Shown: in pieces, positions 44,072 through 55,275 of the stretch
Layout: each line of letters begins with the position of its first letter
Numbering within the stretch: position 1 is the first letter of the stretch
Assembly: GCF_014205165.1 (NCBI RefSeq)
Contig: NZ_JACHMZ010000001.1
Location: 1,524,001-1,588,000, forward strand
Reading direction: 5' to 3'
Length of the DNA stretch: 64,000 nt
Source of the DNA: Micromonospora carbonacea
GTDB lineage: Bacteria; Actinomycetota; Actinomycetes; Mycobacteriales; Micromonosporaceae
Made by a program: the position numbers and the translations under genes
Notes under the pieces: generated by a model
What the model was told of the DNA's origin: nothing
The model's database searches: none
What the model saw: the letters and a program-made list of their open reading frames with translations, nothing else

Positions 44072-45331
44072 ATGGGTCGCAGTCAGTCGTTGCCGCGCGG
44101 CGGAGACCCGCGCTTCGGGCCCGACGGCGACGACTCCGGCAGCCCGATCCTGCACGTCGACATGGACGCCTTCTACGCCTCGGTCGAGGTGCGCCGCCGC
44201 CCCGAGCTGCGGGGCCGGCCCGTCGTGGTCGGCGGGGTCGGCCCGCGCGGCGTGGTCAGCGCCGCCAGCTACGAGGCCCGCCGGTACGGCGTCCGCAGCG
44301 CCATGCCGATCATGCGCGCCCGGGCGCTGTGCCCGCACGCGGTCTACCTGCCGCCCGACTTCGCGCAGTACACGGCGGCCTCCCGGGCGGTGATGCAGAT
44401 CCTGCGGGACGTCACGCCGCTGGTCGAGCCGCTCTCGCTCGACGAGGCGTTCCTCGACGTGGCCGGGGCCCGCCGGTTGTTCGGGCCGCCCGCCGAGATC
44501 GCCCGGGGCATCCGCGCCCGGGTCGCCGAGGAGCAGGGGCTGACCTGCTCGGTGGGGGTCGCGCCGAGCAAGTTCGTGGCCAAGCTCGGCTCCACCCGGG
44601 CCAAGCCCGACGGGCTGCTCGTGGTGCCGGCCGACCGGGTGCTCGACTTCCTGCGCCCCCTGCCGGTCGACGCCCTGTGGGGCGTGGGGGAGCGCTCCGC
44701 CGAGACGCTGCGCCGGCTCGGGCTGGCCACCATCGGCGACCTGGCCGAGGCGCCGCGCGGCATGCTCCGCAAGGCGCTCGGCGAGGCCGCCGCGGCCCAC
44801 CTGCACGAGCTGGCCTGGGGGCGCGACCCGCGCCGGGTCAGCCCCGAGCAGGTGGAGAAGTCGATCGGCGCGGAGGTGACGTTCGACGCGGACGTGGCCG
44901 ACCCGCTGGAGATCCGCCGGGCCCTGCTCGCCCTCGCCGAGAAGGTCGGCGCCCGGCTGCGCCGGGCCGGGCAGGTCGGCCGCACGGTGTCGATCAAGGT
45001 GCGCACGGCCGACTTCCGCACGGTCAGCCGGTCCCGCACCCTCGACGTGGCGACCGACACGGCGCGGGAGATGTTCGACACGGCCTGGGCGCTCTACACC
45101 GTCCTCGACCCCGGTGAGCGGATCCGCCTCGTCGGGGTGCGGATGGAGGGTCTCGCCCCGGCGGGCGAGACGCCGCAGCAGCTGACGCTGGGCGCGCCCG
45201 AGCGCGGCTGGCGGGAGGCGGAGGCCGTGGCGGACGCCGCCGCTGCCCGATTCGGGCGTTCCGTCATAGGTCCGGCGAGCCTGCTCGGCCGGCGCGATCC
45301 CGGGCGAACCGAAAATCCGCCCCGCCCATAG
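44072..45331 (+). CDS. dinB: DNA polymerase IV
   Basis: A 419-residue Y-family polymerase with intact catalysis: ILHVDMDAFYASVEVRRRPE and PLSLDEAFLDVAGARRLFGP carry the metal-binding acidic residues. Finger: VVSAASYEARRYGVRSAMPI; helix-hairpin-helix ALWGVGERSAETLRRLGLAT; little finger SIGAEVTFDADVADPLEIRR. The C-terminal QQLTLG matches the beta-clamp-binding motif. It bypasses lesions in the cytosol. The N-terminus has a 27-residue polar extension. Its intact active site contrasts with inactive ImuB 6 kb upstream. Probably leaderless. Confidence 0.95.
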   Translation: MGRSQSLPRGGDPRFGPDGDDSGSPILHVDMDAFYASVEVRRRPELRGRPVVVGGVGPRGVVSAASYEARRYGVRSAMPIMRARALCPHAVYLPPDFAQYTAASRAVMQILRDVTPLVEPLSLDEAFLDVAGARRLFGPPAEIARGIRARVAEEQGLTCSVGVAPSKFVAKLGSTRAKPDGLLVVPADRVLDFLRPLPVDALWGVGERSAETLRRLGLATIGDLAEAPRGMLRKALGEAAAAHLHELAWGRDPRRVSPEQVEKSIGAEVTFDADVADPLEIRRALLALAEKVGARLRRAGQVGRTVSIKVRTADFRTVSRSRTLDVATDTAREMFDTAWALYTVLDPGERIRLVGVRMEGLAPAGETPQQLTLGAPERGWREAEAVADAAAARFGRSVIGPASLLGRRDPGRTENPPRP

Positions 45332-45446
45332 GTCGTCCCGCTTTCCGACGCGCGACCCCCCTCGTAGACTTGTCGTTAAGCAGCCGGTTGGCTGCCACGG
45401 TCTGTCGGTCCGACCGGGCCGACCAGCGTGACCGGGGAGGAGTGCC

Positions 45447-45845
45447 GTGCCGCTCTCGGAGCACGAGCAGCGGCTGTTCGAGCAGATCGAGCGGTCGCTT
45501 GCCGAGGACCCAAAATTCGCCTCGGCCGTGCGTGCCAGCGATCCGCGCTTCCACGCGCGGCGTCGTCTGCTCGTCGCTGCCGGCGCGATCATCGTTGGCC
45601 TGGCTCTACTGGTCTACGGTGCGGTGATCAAGACCCCACCGCTCGCGGTGGTGGGTTTCGTCATCATGCTGGGTTCGGCGGCGTACGCGGTGCAGTCGCA
45701 CCGCAAGGCGCAGTCCCCCGACCTGCACGTGGTCGGGGGGACGACCACCAGCCGACGCCGCCCGCGCGGGCGGTCCGGCCGACGGTCGTCATTCGTGGAT
45801 CGGATGGAGGACCGGTGGCGGCAGCGCCCGGAGGGGCACCGCTGA
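45447..45845 (+). CDS. DUF3040 membrane protein
   Basis: A 132-residue protein of the DUF3040 family. The conserved N-terminus MPLSEHEQRLFEQIERSLAE then DPKFASAVRASDPRFHARRR is followed by two membrane spans (LLVAAGAIIVGLALLVYGAV and PLAVVGFVIMLGSAAYAV) and a basic Arg-rich tail. No function is established for this actinobacteria-specific family; in many genomes it lies near dinB and mraZ, as it does here. GTG 45447 follows GGGGAGGAG; TAGACT (45366-45371) upstream is a plausible -10. Confidence 0.92.
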   Translation: MPLSEHEQRLFEQIERSLAEDPKFASAVRASDPRFHARRRLLVAAGAIIVGLALLVYGAVIKTPPLAVVGFVIMLGSAAYAVQSHRKAQSPDLHVVGGTTTSRRRPRGRSGRRSSFVDRMEDRWRQRPEGHR

Positions 45846-45972
45846 CCCGGTTCCACCGCTGATCCTCGGTCCCGCCAGCCCGGCGGGACCACGCTGATCC
45901 GGCCCGCCGACGGCGGGCCGCTGCTTCCTGCCCGCGCTTGCGCGGCTACATGCCCTCTGCCTCCCTGTGCAC

Positions 45973-45978
45973 TAGCGT
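45973..45978 (+). promoter_or_regulatory. -10 box TAGCGT, leaderless start of the two-gene module
   Basis: Seven bases before GTG 45986; would drive both genes. Confidence 0.5.
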
Positions 45979-45985
45979 CAGGGGT

Positions 45986-46378
45986 GTGAGGAAGCGTGCT
46001 GCGAGGTATGAGCCGCTGACGGTGGCGCGCCTGGGTGCCCTGCTCGTCGGGGCCGACGAGACGCGACGATGGCGGTTGGTGGCGGAGTTCCTGGAGGAGT
46101 ACCGATGGGAACCGTCCGAGATGCGTGCTGGTCTGTTGGAACAGGAACCATCCCCGACGGGGGACGAGCACTGGGACGTGTTCCTCGCCGCGTTGACCGA
46201 GCATGTGGCGGCCAAGGATGGGCGCGGTGCGCCGCCGTGGGTCGAGACGCGGTCGCTGCGGCGTTTCTGGTTTCCTTTCAACACCCGTGCTGCCCGGGTC
46301 GACGCTGTGGTGCACGCGCCCGCAGCGTTCCGTCGTCGTGGGGTGTACGTGTCGGCGCAGGAGCTGAACGTCGCATGA
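45986..46378 (+). CDS. Small protein coupled to nucleotidyltransferase (antitoxin candidate)
   Basis: A 130-residue soluble protein. Sequence features: RYEPLTVARLGALLVGADET, RRWRLVAEFLEEYRWEPSEM, EHWDVFLAALTEHVAAKDGR, RRFWFPFNTRAARVDAVVHA and a C-terminal FRRRGVYVSAQEL. I cannot name the family with confidence; it is compatible with the small proteins found before DUF6036/AbiEii-type nucleotidyltransferases. Overlaps the next gene by four bases (ATGA). Composition departs slightly from the neighbours, with more A/T at third positions, suggesting recent acquisition. GTG 45986 rather than ATG 45938, because of the -10 placement. Confidence 0.7.
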   Translation: MRKRAARYEPLTVARLGALLVGADETRRWRLVAEFLEEYRWEPSEMRAGLLEQEPSPTGDEHWDVFLAALTEHVAAKDGRGAPPWVETRSLRRFWFPFNTRAARVDAVVHAPAAFRRRGVYVSAQELNVA

Positions 46379-46905
46379 GCCTCGATGATCCGCTGCTGGA
46401 CCGCGTCGCGATCGAGGATGCTTTTCGTCGGCTTGGGGAGCGGCTGGCGAGGCGAGGCGTGGTCGCGGATCTTTACATCTTCGGTGGGGCCGCTATGGCG
46501 CTGGCCTACGACGCACGACGGGCGACCCGTGACATCGATGCCGTGTTCCACCCGCACGGGGTCGTGCTCGATGAGGCCCGAGCCGTCGCTGACGAACTCG
46601 GCCTGCCGCACTGGTGGCTCAACGAACAGGCGAGTGCCTATGTCGCCCCCGGCGGCGACGCGGCAGCTCCTCGCGTATTCGATCATCCAGGCCTGCGGGT
46701 TGCGGCAGCCTCTGCGGAACATCTGTTGGCGATGAAGGTGCTTGCCGCTCGTCGTCGAGACGCCGACGACATTCGCTTCCTGGTCGATCACCTCAGGCTG
46801 ACCCGTGCCGAGGAGGTCCTCGATCTGTGCGCGGAGATCTTCCCCGAGGAGGAGGTACCGGGCCGGGCGAGACTCGTGCTCGACGACGTCTTCGACAGCC
46901 GGTAG
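46375..46905 (+). CDS. DUF6036/AbiEii-like nucleotidyltransferase (toxin candidate)
   Basis: A 176-residue single-domain nucleotidyltransferase-fold protein. LYIFGGAAMALAYDARRATR then DIDAVFHPHG has the GG..(A) and DxD motifs of the Pol beta-like superfamily; ASAEHLLAMKVLAARRRDAD then DIRFLVDHLRL matches the helical part of AbiEii/DUF6036 proteins, with the K-x(n)-R-xx-D motif. In AbiE-type toxin-antitoxin systems the toxin adds nucleotides to tRNA or other targets. Here the preceding small gene would be the antitoxin. Lower GC3 than neighbours hints at transfer. Toxicity is inferred. Confidence 0.82.
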   Translation: MSLDDPLLDRVAIEDAFRRLGERLARRGVVADLYIFGGAAMALAYDARRATRDIDAVFHPHGVVLDEARAVADELGLPHWWLNEQASAYVAPGGDAAAPRVFDHPGLRVAAASAEHLLAMKVLAARRRDADDIRFLVDHLRLTRAEEVLDLCAEIFPEEEVPGRARLVLDDVFDSR

Positions 46906-46948
46906 CCCCTGTCAACGAACCGCGCGTGATCTCGACGACCCGCCCGGG

Positions 46949-49447
46949 TCAGCGGCCCGTGCGGGTGGCCAGCAGGCGGCGCGGGCTCCAGCGCAGCAGC
47001 CGGTAGCGGGCGTCGCCCGTCCTGGCCACCAGCCGGGAGGACGTGTTGCCCAGCGCGGTGCGCCAGCGCAGCAGCACCGACGGCGGCAGCACCGCCGCCA
47101 GCAGCCGCGTCCGCCGGTCGGTCCGGGTGGCGAGCGCGCCCCGGACGGCGCGCAGCGCCGGGTGCAGCTCCCCGCCCGCGAGCGGGGTGCGGGCGTACCG
47201 GGCCAGCTCCTCGGCGCGGCCCAGCAGCCGCACCGCCGTGGCGGCGGAGGCGTCCTCGCCGACGGCCTCGGTGACCAGGCGCTCGGCGGTCGCCCGCGGC
47301 GTCTCCGTCCGGTCCACCCGGACCCGGTAGTCGACCAGGGTGTCGAGCAGCTCGTCCCAGGCGGCGTGCGCGTCCGCCCGCGCCCGGTCGGGGTCCAGCA
47401 CCACGGTGACGGACCGGCCCGGTTCGCCGGCCGGGCCCGTGCCGGCGTCCACCGTGGCCGGTGCGAGCGTCACCGCCGGCCGGGCGGCCCGCCGGCGGCG
47501 CAACGCCATCCGCAGCAGCGCCGGCGCGGCGAGCAGGGCCAGCAGCGCCAGCGCGCCGGCCGTCCACCAGGGCCACACCGGGGCCTGCCGGGTGGGATCG
47601 TTCCCCCCGATCGCCAGGCCGGCGTCGGTGTCCGCGTCGGCGGCGTCCGGGTCGGCGGCGTCCGGCGTCGGCGTCGAGTCGTCGGGGGCGGCCGGGGCGC
47701 CCGGCTCGGTGGCCGCCGGCTCCGGCGCGTCGGTGTCCGGTGCCCACGCCGAGCGGGTCGAGCCCTGCACGCCGTACGCCGGGGTGGCGTCGAACGGCAC
47801 CCAGCCCATCCCGTCGAAGTAGACCTCCGTCCAGGCGTGCAGGTTGCGGTTGGTCAGCACGTACCCCTCGTCGGTGCGGCCGGTGCCGTTGGTGAAGCCG
47901 AACGCCACCCGGGCCGGGATGCCGGCCGACCGGACCAGCCACGCCATCGCCGCCGCGTACTGCTGGCAGAAGCCGGCCTTGTTGTTGAGGAAGTCGACGA
48001 TGTCCTGGCCGCTGGTGCCGCCCTTCGTCGTCAGGCTGTAGGTGAAGCCGTTGTCCGCCGAGAAGTGGTCGTAGATCGCCCGGACCTTGTCGTAGTCGGT
48101 GCTGCGGCCCCGCACGAGGTCGGCGACCAGGGTGTCGACCTGCTCCACCGGCGGGGTGGCGGTCTGCTGGAGCCGGATCGGGTGGTCCGACGGCAGCGAC
48201 GGGGCCCGCCGCAGCGCCGTCGGCGTGTACGTCGACCGGACGTACTCGAACGAGTAGCGCTTGCCGCGGGAGTTCTCCCGGTTGGAGAAGACGACCTGCT
48301 GGTTGGGGTCGTAGAGCCAGTTGCCGCTGAGCTCCTCGGTGCGCACCGGCTCGGCGTAGGCCGGCAGCAGCGGCATGTTGAGGTTCTTCGAGACCTCCAC
48401 GGTGGCCTGGTACCGCGTCCGCTCGACGCCGTTGCCGGTCCCGGAGCGCTGGGTCGGGTCGGGCAGGTCCCGGGTGACGGGCCGGCCGGTCGGGTTGCGC
48501 ACCCGGAACCCGTCGGGCCGCAGCTCGTCGGCGACGCCGTAGCGCAGGTAGAACGGGTTCGGCTCGGTGGTGGTCACCGTGACCATCTCGTAGACCTCGG
48601 ACTGGTTGAGCTGCCCGCTCAGCGAGGCGAAGAGGTCGATGCGGCCCGGGTTGCCGCCCTGGCCGTTGCCCGACCCGGTGCCGGTGCCGGCGCCCACGGC
48701 GTTGAGCAGGCCCCCGGTCATCCCCGGCACCGCCAGCGGCAGCGCCACCGCCAGCACCACCCCGACCACGGCGAGCCGCCGCCCGGCGGCGGCCAACGGC
48801 GAGGACTCCCACACGTCGACGTCGCGGCCGTCGCCGGTGAACCGGCGGCCGAACCGGCGCACCCGGTCGACGTTGTCGGTGACCAGCAGCCACAGGTAGC
48901 CGGCCGCGCCGACCACGAACGGCACGGCGGGGACGCTGTCGACGTAGACGGCGACGGGCACCGAGTAGATGGCCAGCATCGGCAGCCCGGCCAGCGCCGG
49001 GCGGCGCAGGCCGACGGCGAGCACGTCGACCACCACGGCGACCCCGCCGATGCCGAGCACGCTGACGAACAGCAGCGGGTCGGTGTCGGGCACCTTCACC
49101 CCGTACGAGCGCATGTCCACCACGGACGCGCTCAGCAGCTCGCCGAAGTGGGCGAAGGTGCCCGGGGTCGGCAGGAACGCCACCAGCTCGGTGCCGGCGG
49201 GGAAGAGCCAGGCCAGCGCGAGCGTCAGCCCGCCGAGCATGCCCAGCACCTGCCCCCACAGCGGGGCCCGGACCAGCCGGGTCAGCGCGGCCACCCCGGC
49301 GACCACCGTGACCGCGATGGCCGCCTGGATGAGCCAGGTCCACCGCTCGAAGATGGCCGACAGCGGGGCCGCCGCGAGCAGGGTCGCGGCGGCGGCCACG
49401 AAGCCGAGGTTGCGGGTCGCGGTCACGGGGGAGCCCTTTCCGGTCAT
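46949..49447 (-). CDS. DUF3488/transglutaminase-like membrane protein
   Basis: An 832-residue membrane protein. The N-terminal DUF3488 region has about five or six spans (LGFVAAAATLLAAAPLSAI, VAVYVDSVPAVPFVVGAAGY); a long extracytoplasmic part follows. The transglutaminase core shows NNKAGFCQQYAAAMAWLVRS (catalytic Cys), NLHAWTEVYFDGMGWVPFDA (His and Asp). A further span (WPWWTAGALALLALLAAPAL) leads to a cytoplasmic tail with DUF4129-like features. Together with MoxR and DUF58 it forms a conserved actinobacterial set of unknown function (peptide cross-linking or proteolysis outside is likely). ATG 49447, with an internal GTG 49426 behind GGAAAGGG as an alternative. Confidence 0.92.
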   Translation of the reverse strand: MTGKGSPVTATRNLGFVAAAATLLAAAPLSAIFERWTWLIQAAIAVTVVAGVAALTRLVRAPLWGQVLGMLGGLTLALAWLFPAGTELVAFLPTPGTFAHFGELLSASVVDMRSYGVKVPDTDPLLFVSVLGIGGVAVVVDVLAVGLRRPALAGLPMLAIYSVPVAVYVDSVPAVPFVVGAAGYLWLLVTDNVDRVRRFGRRFTGDGRDVDVWESSPLAAAGRRLAVVGVVLAVALPLAVPGMTGGLLNAVGAGTGTGSGNGQGGNPGRIDLFASLSGQLNQSEVYEMVTVTTTEPNPFYLRYGVADELRPDGFRVRNPTGRPVTRDLPDPTQRSGTGNGVERTRYQATVEVSKNLNMPLLPAYAEPVRTEELSGNWLYDPNQQVVFSNRENSRGKRYSFEYVRSTYTPTALRRAPSLPSDHPIRLQQTATPPVEQVDTLVADLVRGRSTDYDKVRAIYDHFSADNGFTYSLTTKGGTSGQDIVDFLNNKAGFCQQYAAAMAWLVRSAGIPARVAFGFTNGTGRTDEGYVLTNRNLHAWTEVYFDGMGWVPFDATPAYGVQGSTRSAWAPDTDAPEPAATEPGAPAAPDDSTPTPDAADPDAADADTDAGLAIGGNDPTRQAPVWPWWTAGALALLALLAAPALLRMALRRRRAARPAVTLAPATVDAGTGPAGEPGRSVTVVLDPDRARADAHAAWDELLDTLVDYRVRVDRTETPRATAERLVTEAVGEDASAATAVRLLGRAEELARYARTPLAGGELHPALRAVRGALATRTDRRTRLLAAVLPPSVLLRWRTALGNTSSRLVARTGDARYRLLRWSPRRLLATRTGR

Positions 49448-49493
49448 CGTCCCGCCGGACCGGGGCGGCGGGCACGCCCGACCCGGCGGATCG

Positions 49494-50798
49494 TCACTTG
49501 ACGCCCCCGGCCACCGTCTCGGCCAGCGCGGCCCGCAGGGCGAACCCCTGCGAGCCCCGGCCGGCCTGCGGCCACAGCGCGGGCAGCCGGGCGCCGTGGT
49601 CGACCCCGACGACCCGCCACCCGCTCTGCAGCAGGGCGAGCGCGGCGGCGCCGTGCGCGTGGTCGGCCTCGGCCCGGGCCCGGGGCGGGAGGTGGAGCCA
49701 GGTGGAGCTGTCCAGCAGGAAGCCGACGCAGGTCGCGCCGTTGCCGCGCAGGCCGGCGAGCAGCTCCGCCTCGGCGGTGCTCACCGCGCCGAACAGGCCG
49801 ATGATCAGGCCGCCGTCGCCGCGCTGGCGGACCTGCCGCACCAGCGTGGTGATGTCGCCGCGCGGGTCGAGGCGGACCTCCGCGAGCTGGTCGAGCAGCA
49901 GCCCGTCGCCGGCGGCCTCGGTGGCGTCGACGTCCGCGCCGTCGCCGGTGACCAGGCGCAGCTTGTAGCCGGCCTGGCGCAGGTGCACGGCGATGCTGGC
50001 CGCGGCGGAGACCGCCCACTCGAAGCTCGCGGTGGGGCCGTCGCCCCGGTGGCCGTAGCCCCGGGTGTCCAGCACCACCGTCGCCCGGCTCTCCCAGGGC
50101 TGCTCCTCACGGCGCACCATCAGCTCGCCCGTGCGGGCCGTCGACTTCCAGTGCACCCGGCGCAGGTCGTCGCCCATCCGGTACTCCCGGGTCGCCGCGT
50201 CGTCCTCGCCGTGCACCGCGACCGAGCGGGCGCGGCTGGAGCCGCTGCCCGCGTACTCGCCGGGGAGCCGCACCGAGGGCAGCGGGGTGACCTGCGGGAT
50301 CACCGTGAGCTGGTCGACGCTGGGGAACGAGCGGGTCAGCTCGCACAGCCCGAACGGGTCGGTGAGCCGGACCACCAGCGGGCCCACCTCGTACCGGCCG
50401 CGCACGTCCGCGCGGACCGTGTACGCCACGGAGCTGGCCTGGTGCGCGCCGAGCCGCTCCAGCACCACGCGGGGCCGGCTGCCCAGGGCGTACGGCAGCC
50501 GGTCCTCCAGCAGCAGCGTGCCGGTGGGCAGGCGGGACAGGTTCTGCAACCGCAGCACCACCCGGGAGCTGGCCCCGACCGGCACCCGGTGCGGGTCCAG
50601 CGACCGGTTGCAGGCCAGCTTGTAGCGGCTGCGCCCCACGTAGGCGGCGGCGAGCAGCGGCAGGACGGCGAGCAGCACGGCCACCCGGAGCAGGTCCTTC
50701 TCGCCGAGGATGAGGGCGGAGACCGCCGCGGCGAGCGCGGCGGCCAGGAACGAGCGGCCGCGGGTGGTCAGGCCCCGGAGCCCGTCGCGCACGCTCAC
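49494..50798 (-). CDS. DUF58 protein (MoxR-associated, vWA-like)
   Basis: A 434-residue protein. Two N-terminal hydrophobic segments (SFLAAALAAAVSALILGEKD and LLRVAVLLAVLPLLAAAYVG) anchor it. The conserved DUF58 signature is TREYRMGDDLRRVHWKSTAR then TGELMVRREEQ, after PDPFGLC-type sequence (LVVRLTDPFGLCELTRSFPS). The C-terminal part is a vWA-like fold (ATVVLDTRGYGHRGDG). Such proteins work with MoxR ATPases, perhaps assembling extracytoplasmic complexes. GTG 50798 overlaps the moxR stop codon by four bases. Confidence 0.93.
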   Translation of the reverse strand: MSVRDGLRGLTTRGRSFLAAALAAAVSALILGEKDLLRVAVLLAVLPLLAAAYVGRSRYKLACNRSLDPHRVPVGASSRVVLRLQNLSRLPTGTLLLEDRLPYALGSRPRVVLERLGAHQASSVAYTVRADVRGRYEVGPLVVRLTDPFGLCELTRSFPSVDQLTVIPQVTPLPSVRLPGEYAGSGSSRARSVAVHGEDDAATREYRMGDDLRRVHWKSTARTGELMVRREEQPWESRATVVLDTRGYGHRGDGPTASFEWAVSAAASIAVHLRQAGYKLRLVTGDGADVDATEAAGDGLLLDQLAEVRLDPRGDITTLVRQVRQRGDGGLIIGLFGAVSTAEAELLAGLRGNGATCVGFLLDSSTWLHLPPRARAEADHAHGAAALALLQSGWRVVGVDHGARLPALWPQAGRGSQGFALRAALAETVAGGVK

Positions 50799-51850
50799 CG
50801 CCTCCGCGGCTCGTACGGGGCGCGGCCGTTGCCGTCGGCGGCGGGCCGGTTGTCGTACGGGGAACGCTGGCGGTCGTGCGGCAGCGGCAGCCGGTGCACC
50901 AGCTCGGCGACGATCGCGTCGGTGGTGCGCCGGGCGAGCTGGGCGTCGGCGGTCGGGATGATCCGGTGGGCGAGCACCGGCACCGCGAGCGCCTGCAGGT
51001 CGTCGGGGAGGACGTAGTCGCGCCCCTCCAGGGCGGCGACGGCCCGGGCGGTGCGCAGGAGCTGGAGGGTGGCCCGGGGCGACGCGCCCAGCCGCAGGTC
51101 GGGGGCCTCCCGGGTGGCGGTGACCAGGTCCACCGCGTACTGCTTCACGGCGTCGGCGACGTGCACCTCGCGGACGGTGGCGATGAGCCGGCGCACGGTG
51201 TCGGCGTCGGAGACCGACCGCAGCTCCTGCAACGGGTCGGCCGCGCCGTGCCCGTCCAGCATGGCCAGTTCCGCCTCCGGCCCCGGGTAGCCCATCGCGA
51301 TGCGGGCGGTGAACCGGTCGCGCTGCGCCTCGGGCAGCGGGTAGGTCCCCTCCATCTCGATCGGGTTCTGGGTGGCGATCACCATGAACGGGGTCTGGAG
51401 CTGGTAGGTGACGCCGTCGACGGTGACCTGCCGCTCCTCCATGCACTCCAGCAGGGCGGACTGGGTCTTCGGCGAGGCCCGGTTGATCTCGTCGCCGACG
51501 ACCAGGTTGGCGAAGACCGCGCCGGGGCGGAACTCGAAGTCGTGCGTCTCCTGGTTGTAGACGCTGACGCCGGTGACGTCGCTGGGCAGCAGGTCGGGGG
51601 TGAACTGGATGCGCCGTACCGAACAGTCGATGGACCGGGCGAGGGCCTTCGCCAGCTTGGTCTTGCCGACGCCCGGGACGTCCTCGATGAGGAGGTGGCC
51701 CTCGGCGAGCAGGACGGCCAGGGCCAGCCGGACGGTGGCCGTCTTGCCCTCGATGACCTGCTCGATGTTGGCCACGATGGCCTCACTGGCGGCGCGGAAC
51801 TCGTCGTGCGGCAGCAGACCGCCCACCTCGTCCCAGGTCTGTTGTGTCAC
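50795..51850 (-). CDS. moxR: MoxR-family AAA+ ATPase
   Basis: A 351-residue AAA+ chaperone-like ATPase. Walker A: LIEDVPGVGKTKLAKALARS; Walker B: VVGDEINRASPKTQSALLEC; sensor 1: FMVIATQNPIEMEGTYPLPE; arginine finger region EAQRDRFTARIAMGYPG. The C-terminal lid has LGASPRATLQLLRTARAVAA. The final 30 residues are Asp/Arg/Pro-rich and disordered. MoxR ATPases remodel partner proteins, here probably DUF58 and transglutaminase products. GTG 51850 follows AGGAGGAGG by five bases. First gene of the three-gene operon. Confidence 0.94.
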   Translation of the reverse strand: MTQQTWDEVGGLLPHDEFRAASEAIVANIEQVIEGKTATVRLALAVLLAEGHLLIEDVPGVGKTKLAKALARSIDCSVRRIQFTPDLLPSDVTGVSVYNQETHDFEFRPGAVFANLVVGDEINRASPKTQSALLECMEERQVTVDGVTYQLQTPFMVIATQNPIEMEGTYPLPEAQRDRFTARIAMGYPGPEAELAMLDGHGAADPLQELRSVSDADTVRRLIATVREVHVADAVKQYAVDLVTATREAPDLRLGASPRATLQLLRTARAVAALEGRDYVLPDDLQALAVPVLAHRIIPTADAQLARRTTDAIVAELVHRLPLPHDRQRSPYDNRPAADGNGRAPYEPRRR

Positions 51851-52119
51851 GGGCCTCCTCCTCGTCGCCACGACGGCAGCTCTGTTAAGAGCACCTGGAC
51901 CCGCCGTTGGGTTCGCGACGGGAGAGCCTCGTCTGCCGCAGAATCTCACTGGCCTCTCAGGCTAACCATGTTTGTCGTGAACGCCGAACCCCGCAGGAAG
52001 TCGGTCGGTTACGCCCGGATTATTCGCCCGACGGGGGAAACGCATCGTCACCGAGCGTGAGAGGGTGTCCCGCAGCCGACCTCGCGGCGGCGGGCCGCGT
52101 GCCCGGCGGGCCGGCGGGG
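51851..52119. other. Divergent intergenic region moxR/leuS
   Basis: Holds the moxR promoter on the minus strand and the approach to the leuS leader on the plus strand. Locally AT-richer (about 51955-52040) than flanks. No supported gene or further repeat seen. Confidence 0.4.
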
Positions 52120-52125
52120 TACACT
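52120..52125 (+). promoter_or_regulatory. -10 box TACACT of the leuS leader
   Basis: Seven bases before the leader peptide ATG (52133), so transcription should begin at or next to that codon. Confidence 0.65.
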
Positions 52126-52132
52126 GCCCGAC

Positions 52133-52171
52133 ATGGCCGGAGTCTTCCTGCTTCTTACCGGGCCGTGCTGA
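52133..52171 (+). CDS. leuS leader peptide with three Leu codons
   Basis: A 12-residue leaderless reading frame, MAGVFLLLTGPC, with CTG CTT CTT in tandem at 52148-52156. CTT is rare in this genome's coding style, which would sharpen the response to charged tRNA-Leu. Its end overlaps the 5' arm of a hairpin (52163-52170), which is followed by a U-tract terminator: the layout of ribosome-mediated attenuation. Expected role is sensing leucyl-tRNA shortage to raise leuS expression. Confidence 0.7.
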   Translation: MAGVFLLLTGPC

Positions 52172-52194
52172 TGCGCTGACGCGCGACAGCACGG
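52163..52194 (+). promoter_or_regulatory. Attenuator hairpin in leuS leader
   Basis: CCGTGCTG (52163-52170) pairs with CAGCACGG (52187-52194), and GCGC (52173) with GCGC (52181) inside. A stalled ribosome at the Leu codons would cover the 5' arm. CGCGC at 52180-52184 can instead pair with GCGCG at 52206-52210 in the terminator loop, a possible antiterminator. Confidence 0.6.
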
Positions 52195-52196
52195 CG

Positions 52197-52222
52197 GCCC
52201 CTCCTGCGCGAGGGGCTTTTTT
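52197..52222 (+). terminator. Intrinsic terminator upstream of leuS
   Basis: GCCCCT (52197-52202) and AGGGGC (52211-52216) form a stem followed by six Ts, the only textbook U-tract terminator seen in the window. It lies 110 bases before leuS, so it must be conditional. Confidence 0.8.
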
Positions 52223-52332
52223 GTGCCCTCCACCGGGCCGGACCGGCGAGCCGGGACCGCCGGCCCGGCCGGCGGGCCGACACCGCCGGAGCCGGCCCGG
52301 CGACGCCGCGACGAAGCGAACGAGGAGAGACG

Positions 52333-55170
<2,838 letters not shown>

Positions 55171-55173
55171 GGT

Positions 55174-55230
55174 GCAAGGAGGGGCCCCTTGTTAACGCAT
55201 TCTGCATAGCAGGGGCCCCTTCCTAACGCC
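55174..55230. repeat. Stop-codon-anchored GGGGCCCC/GTTAAC repeat, copy E
   Basis: The most symmetrical copy: AAGGAGGGGCCCCTTGTTAA, CGCATTCTGCATAGC, then AGGGGCCCCTTCCTAAC, beginning a few bases after the leuS stop. Arms AGGAGGGGCCCCT and AGGGGCCCCTTCCT pair with one mismatch. Confidence 0.9.
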
Positions 55231-55275
55231 CCGCTGGCGGGGGCGCGGTCGCGGCGGGGGCGTCAGGCCGGGAAG

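Noticed and set aside
44030..44072. SOS box for dinB
   Set aside because: No GAAC-N4-GTTC motif close to the dinB start; only the mutasome operon has it.
52133..52332. T-box riboswitch ahead of leuS
   Set aside because: The conserved T-box bulge (AGGGTGGNACCGCG-type) and specifier-stem architecture are not present; the leader-peptide attenuator explains the terminator.
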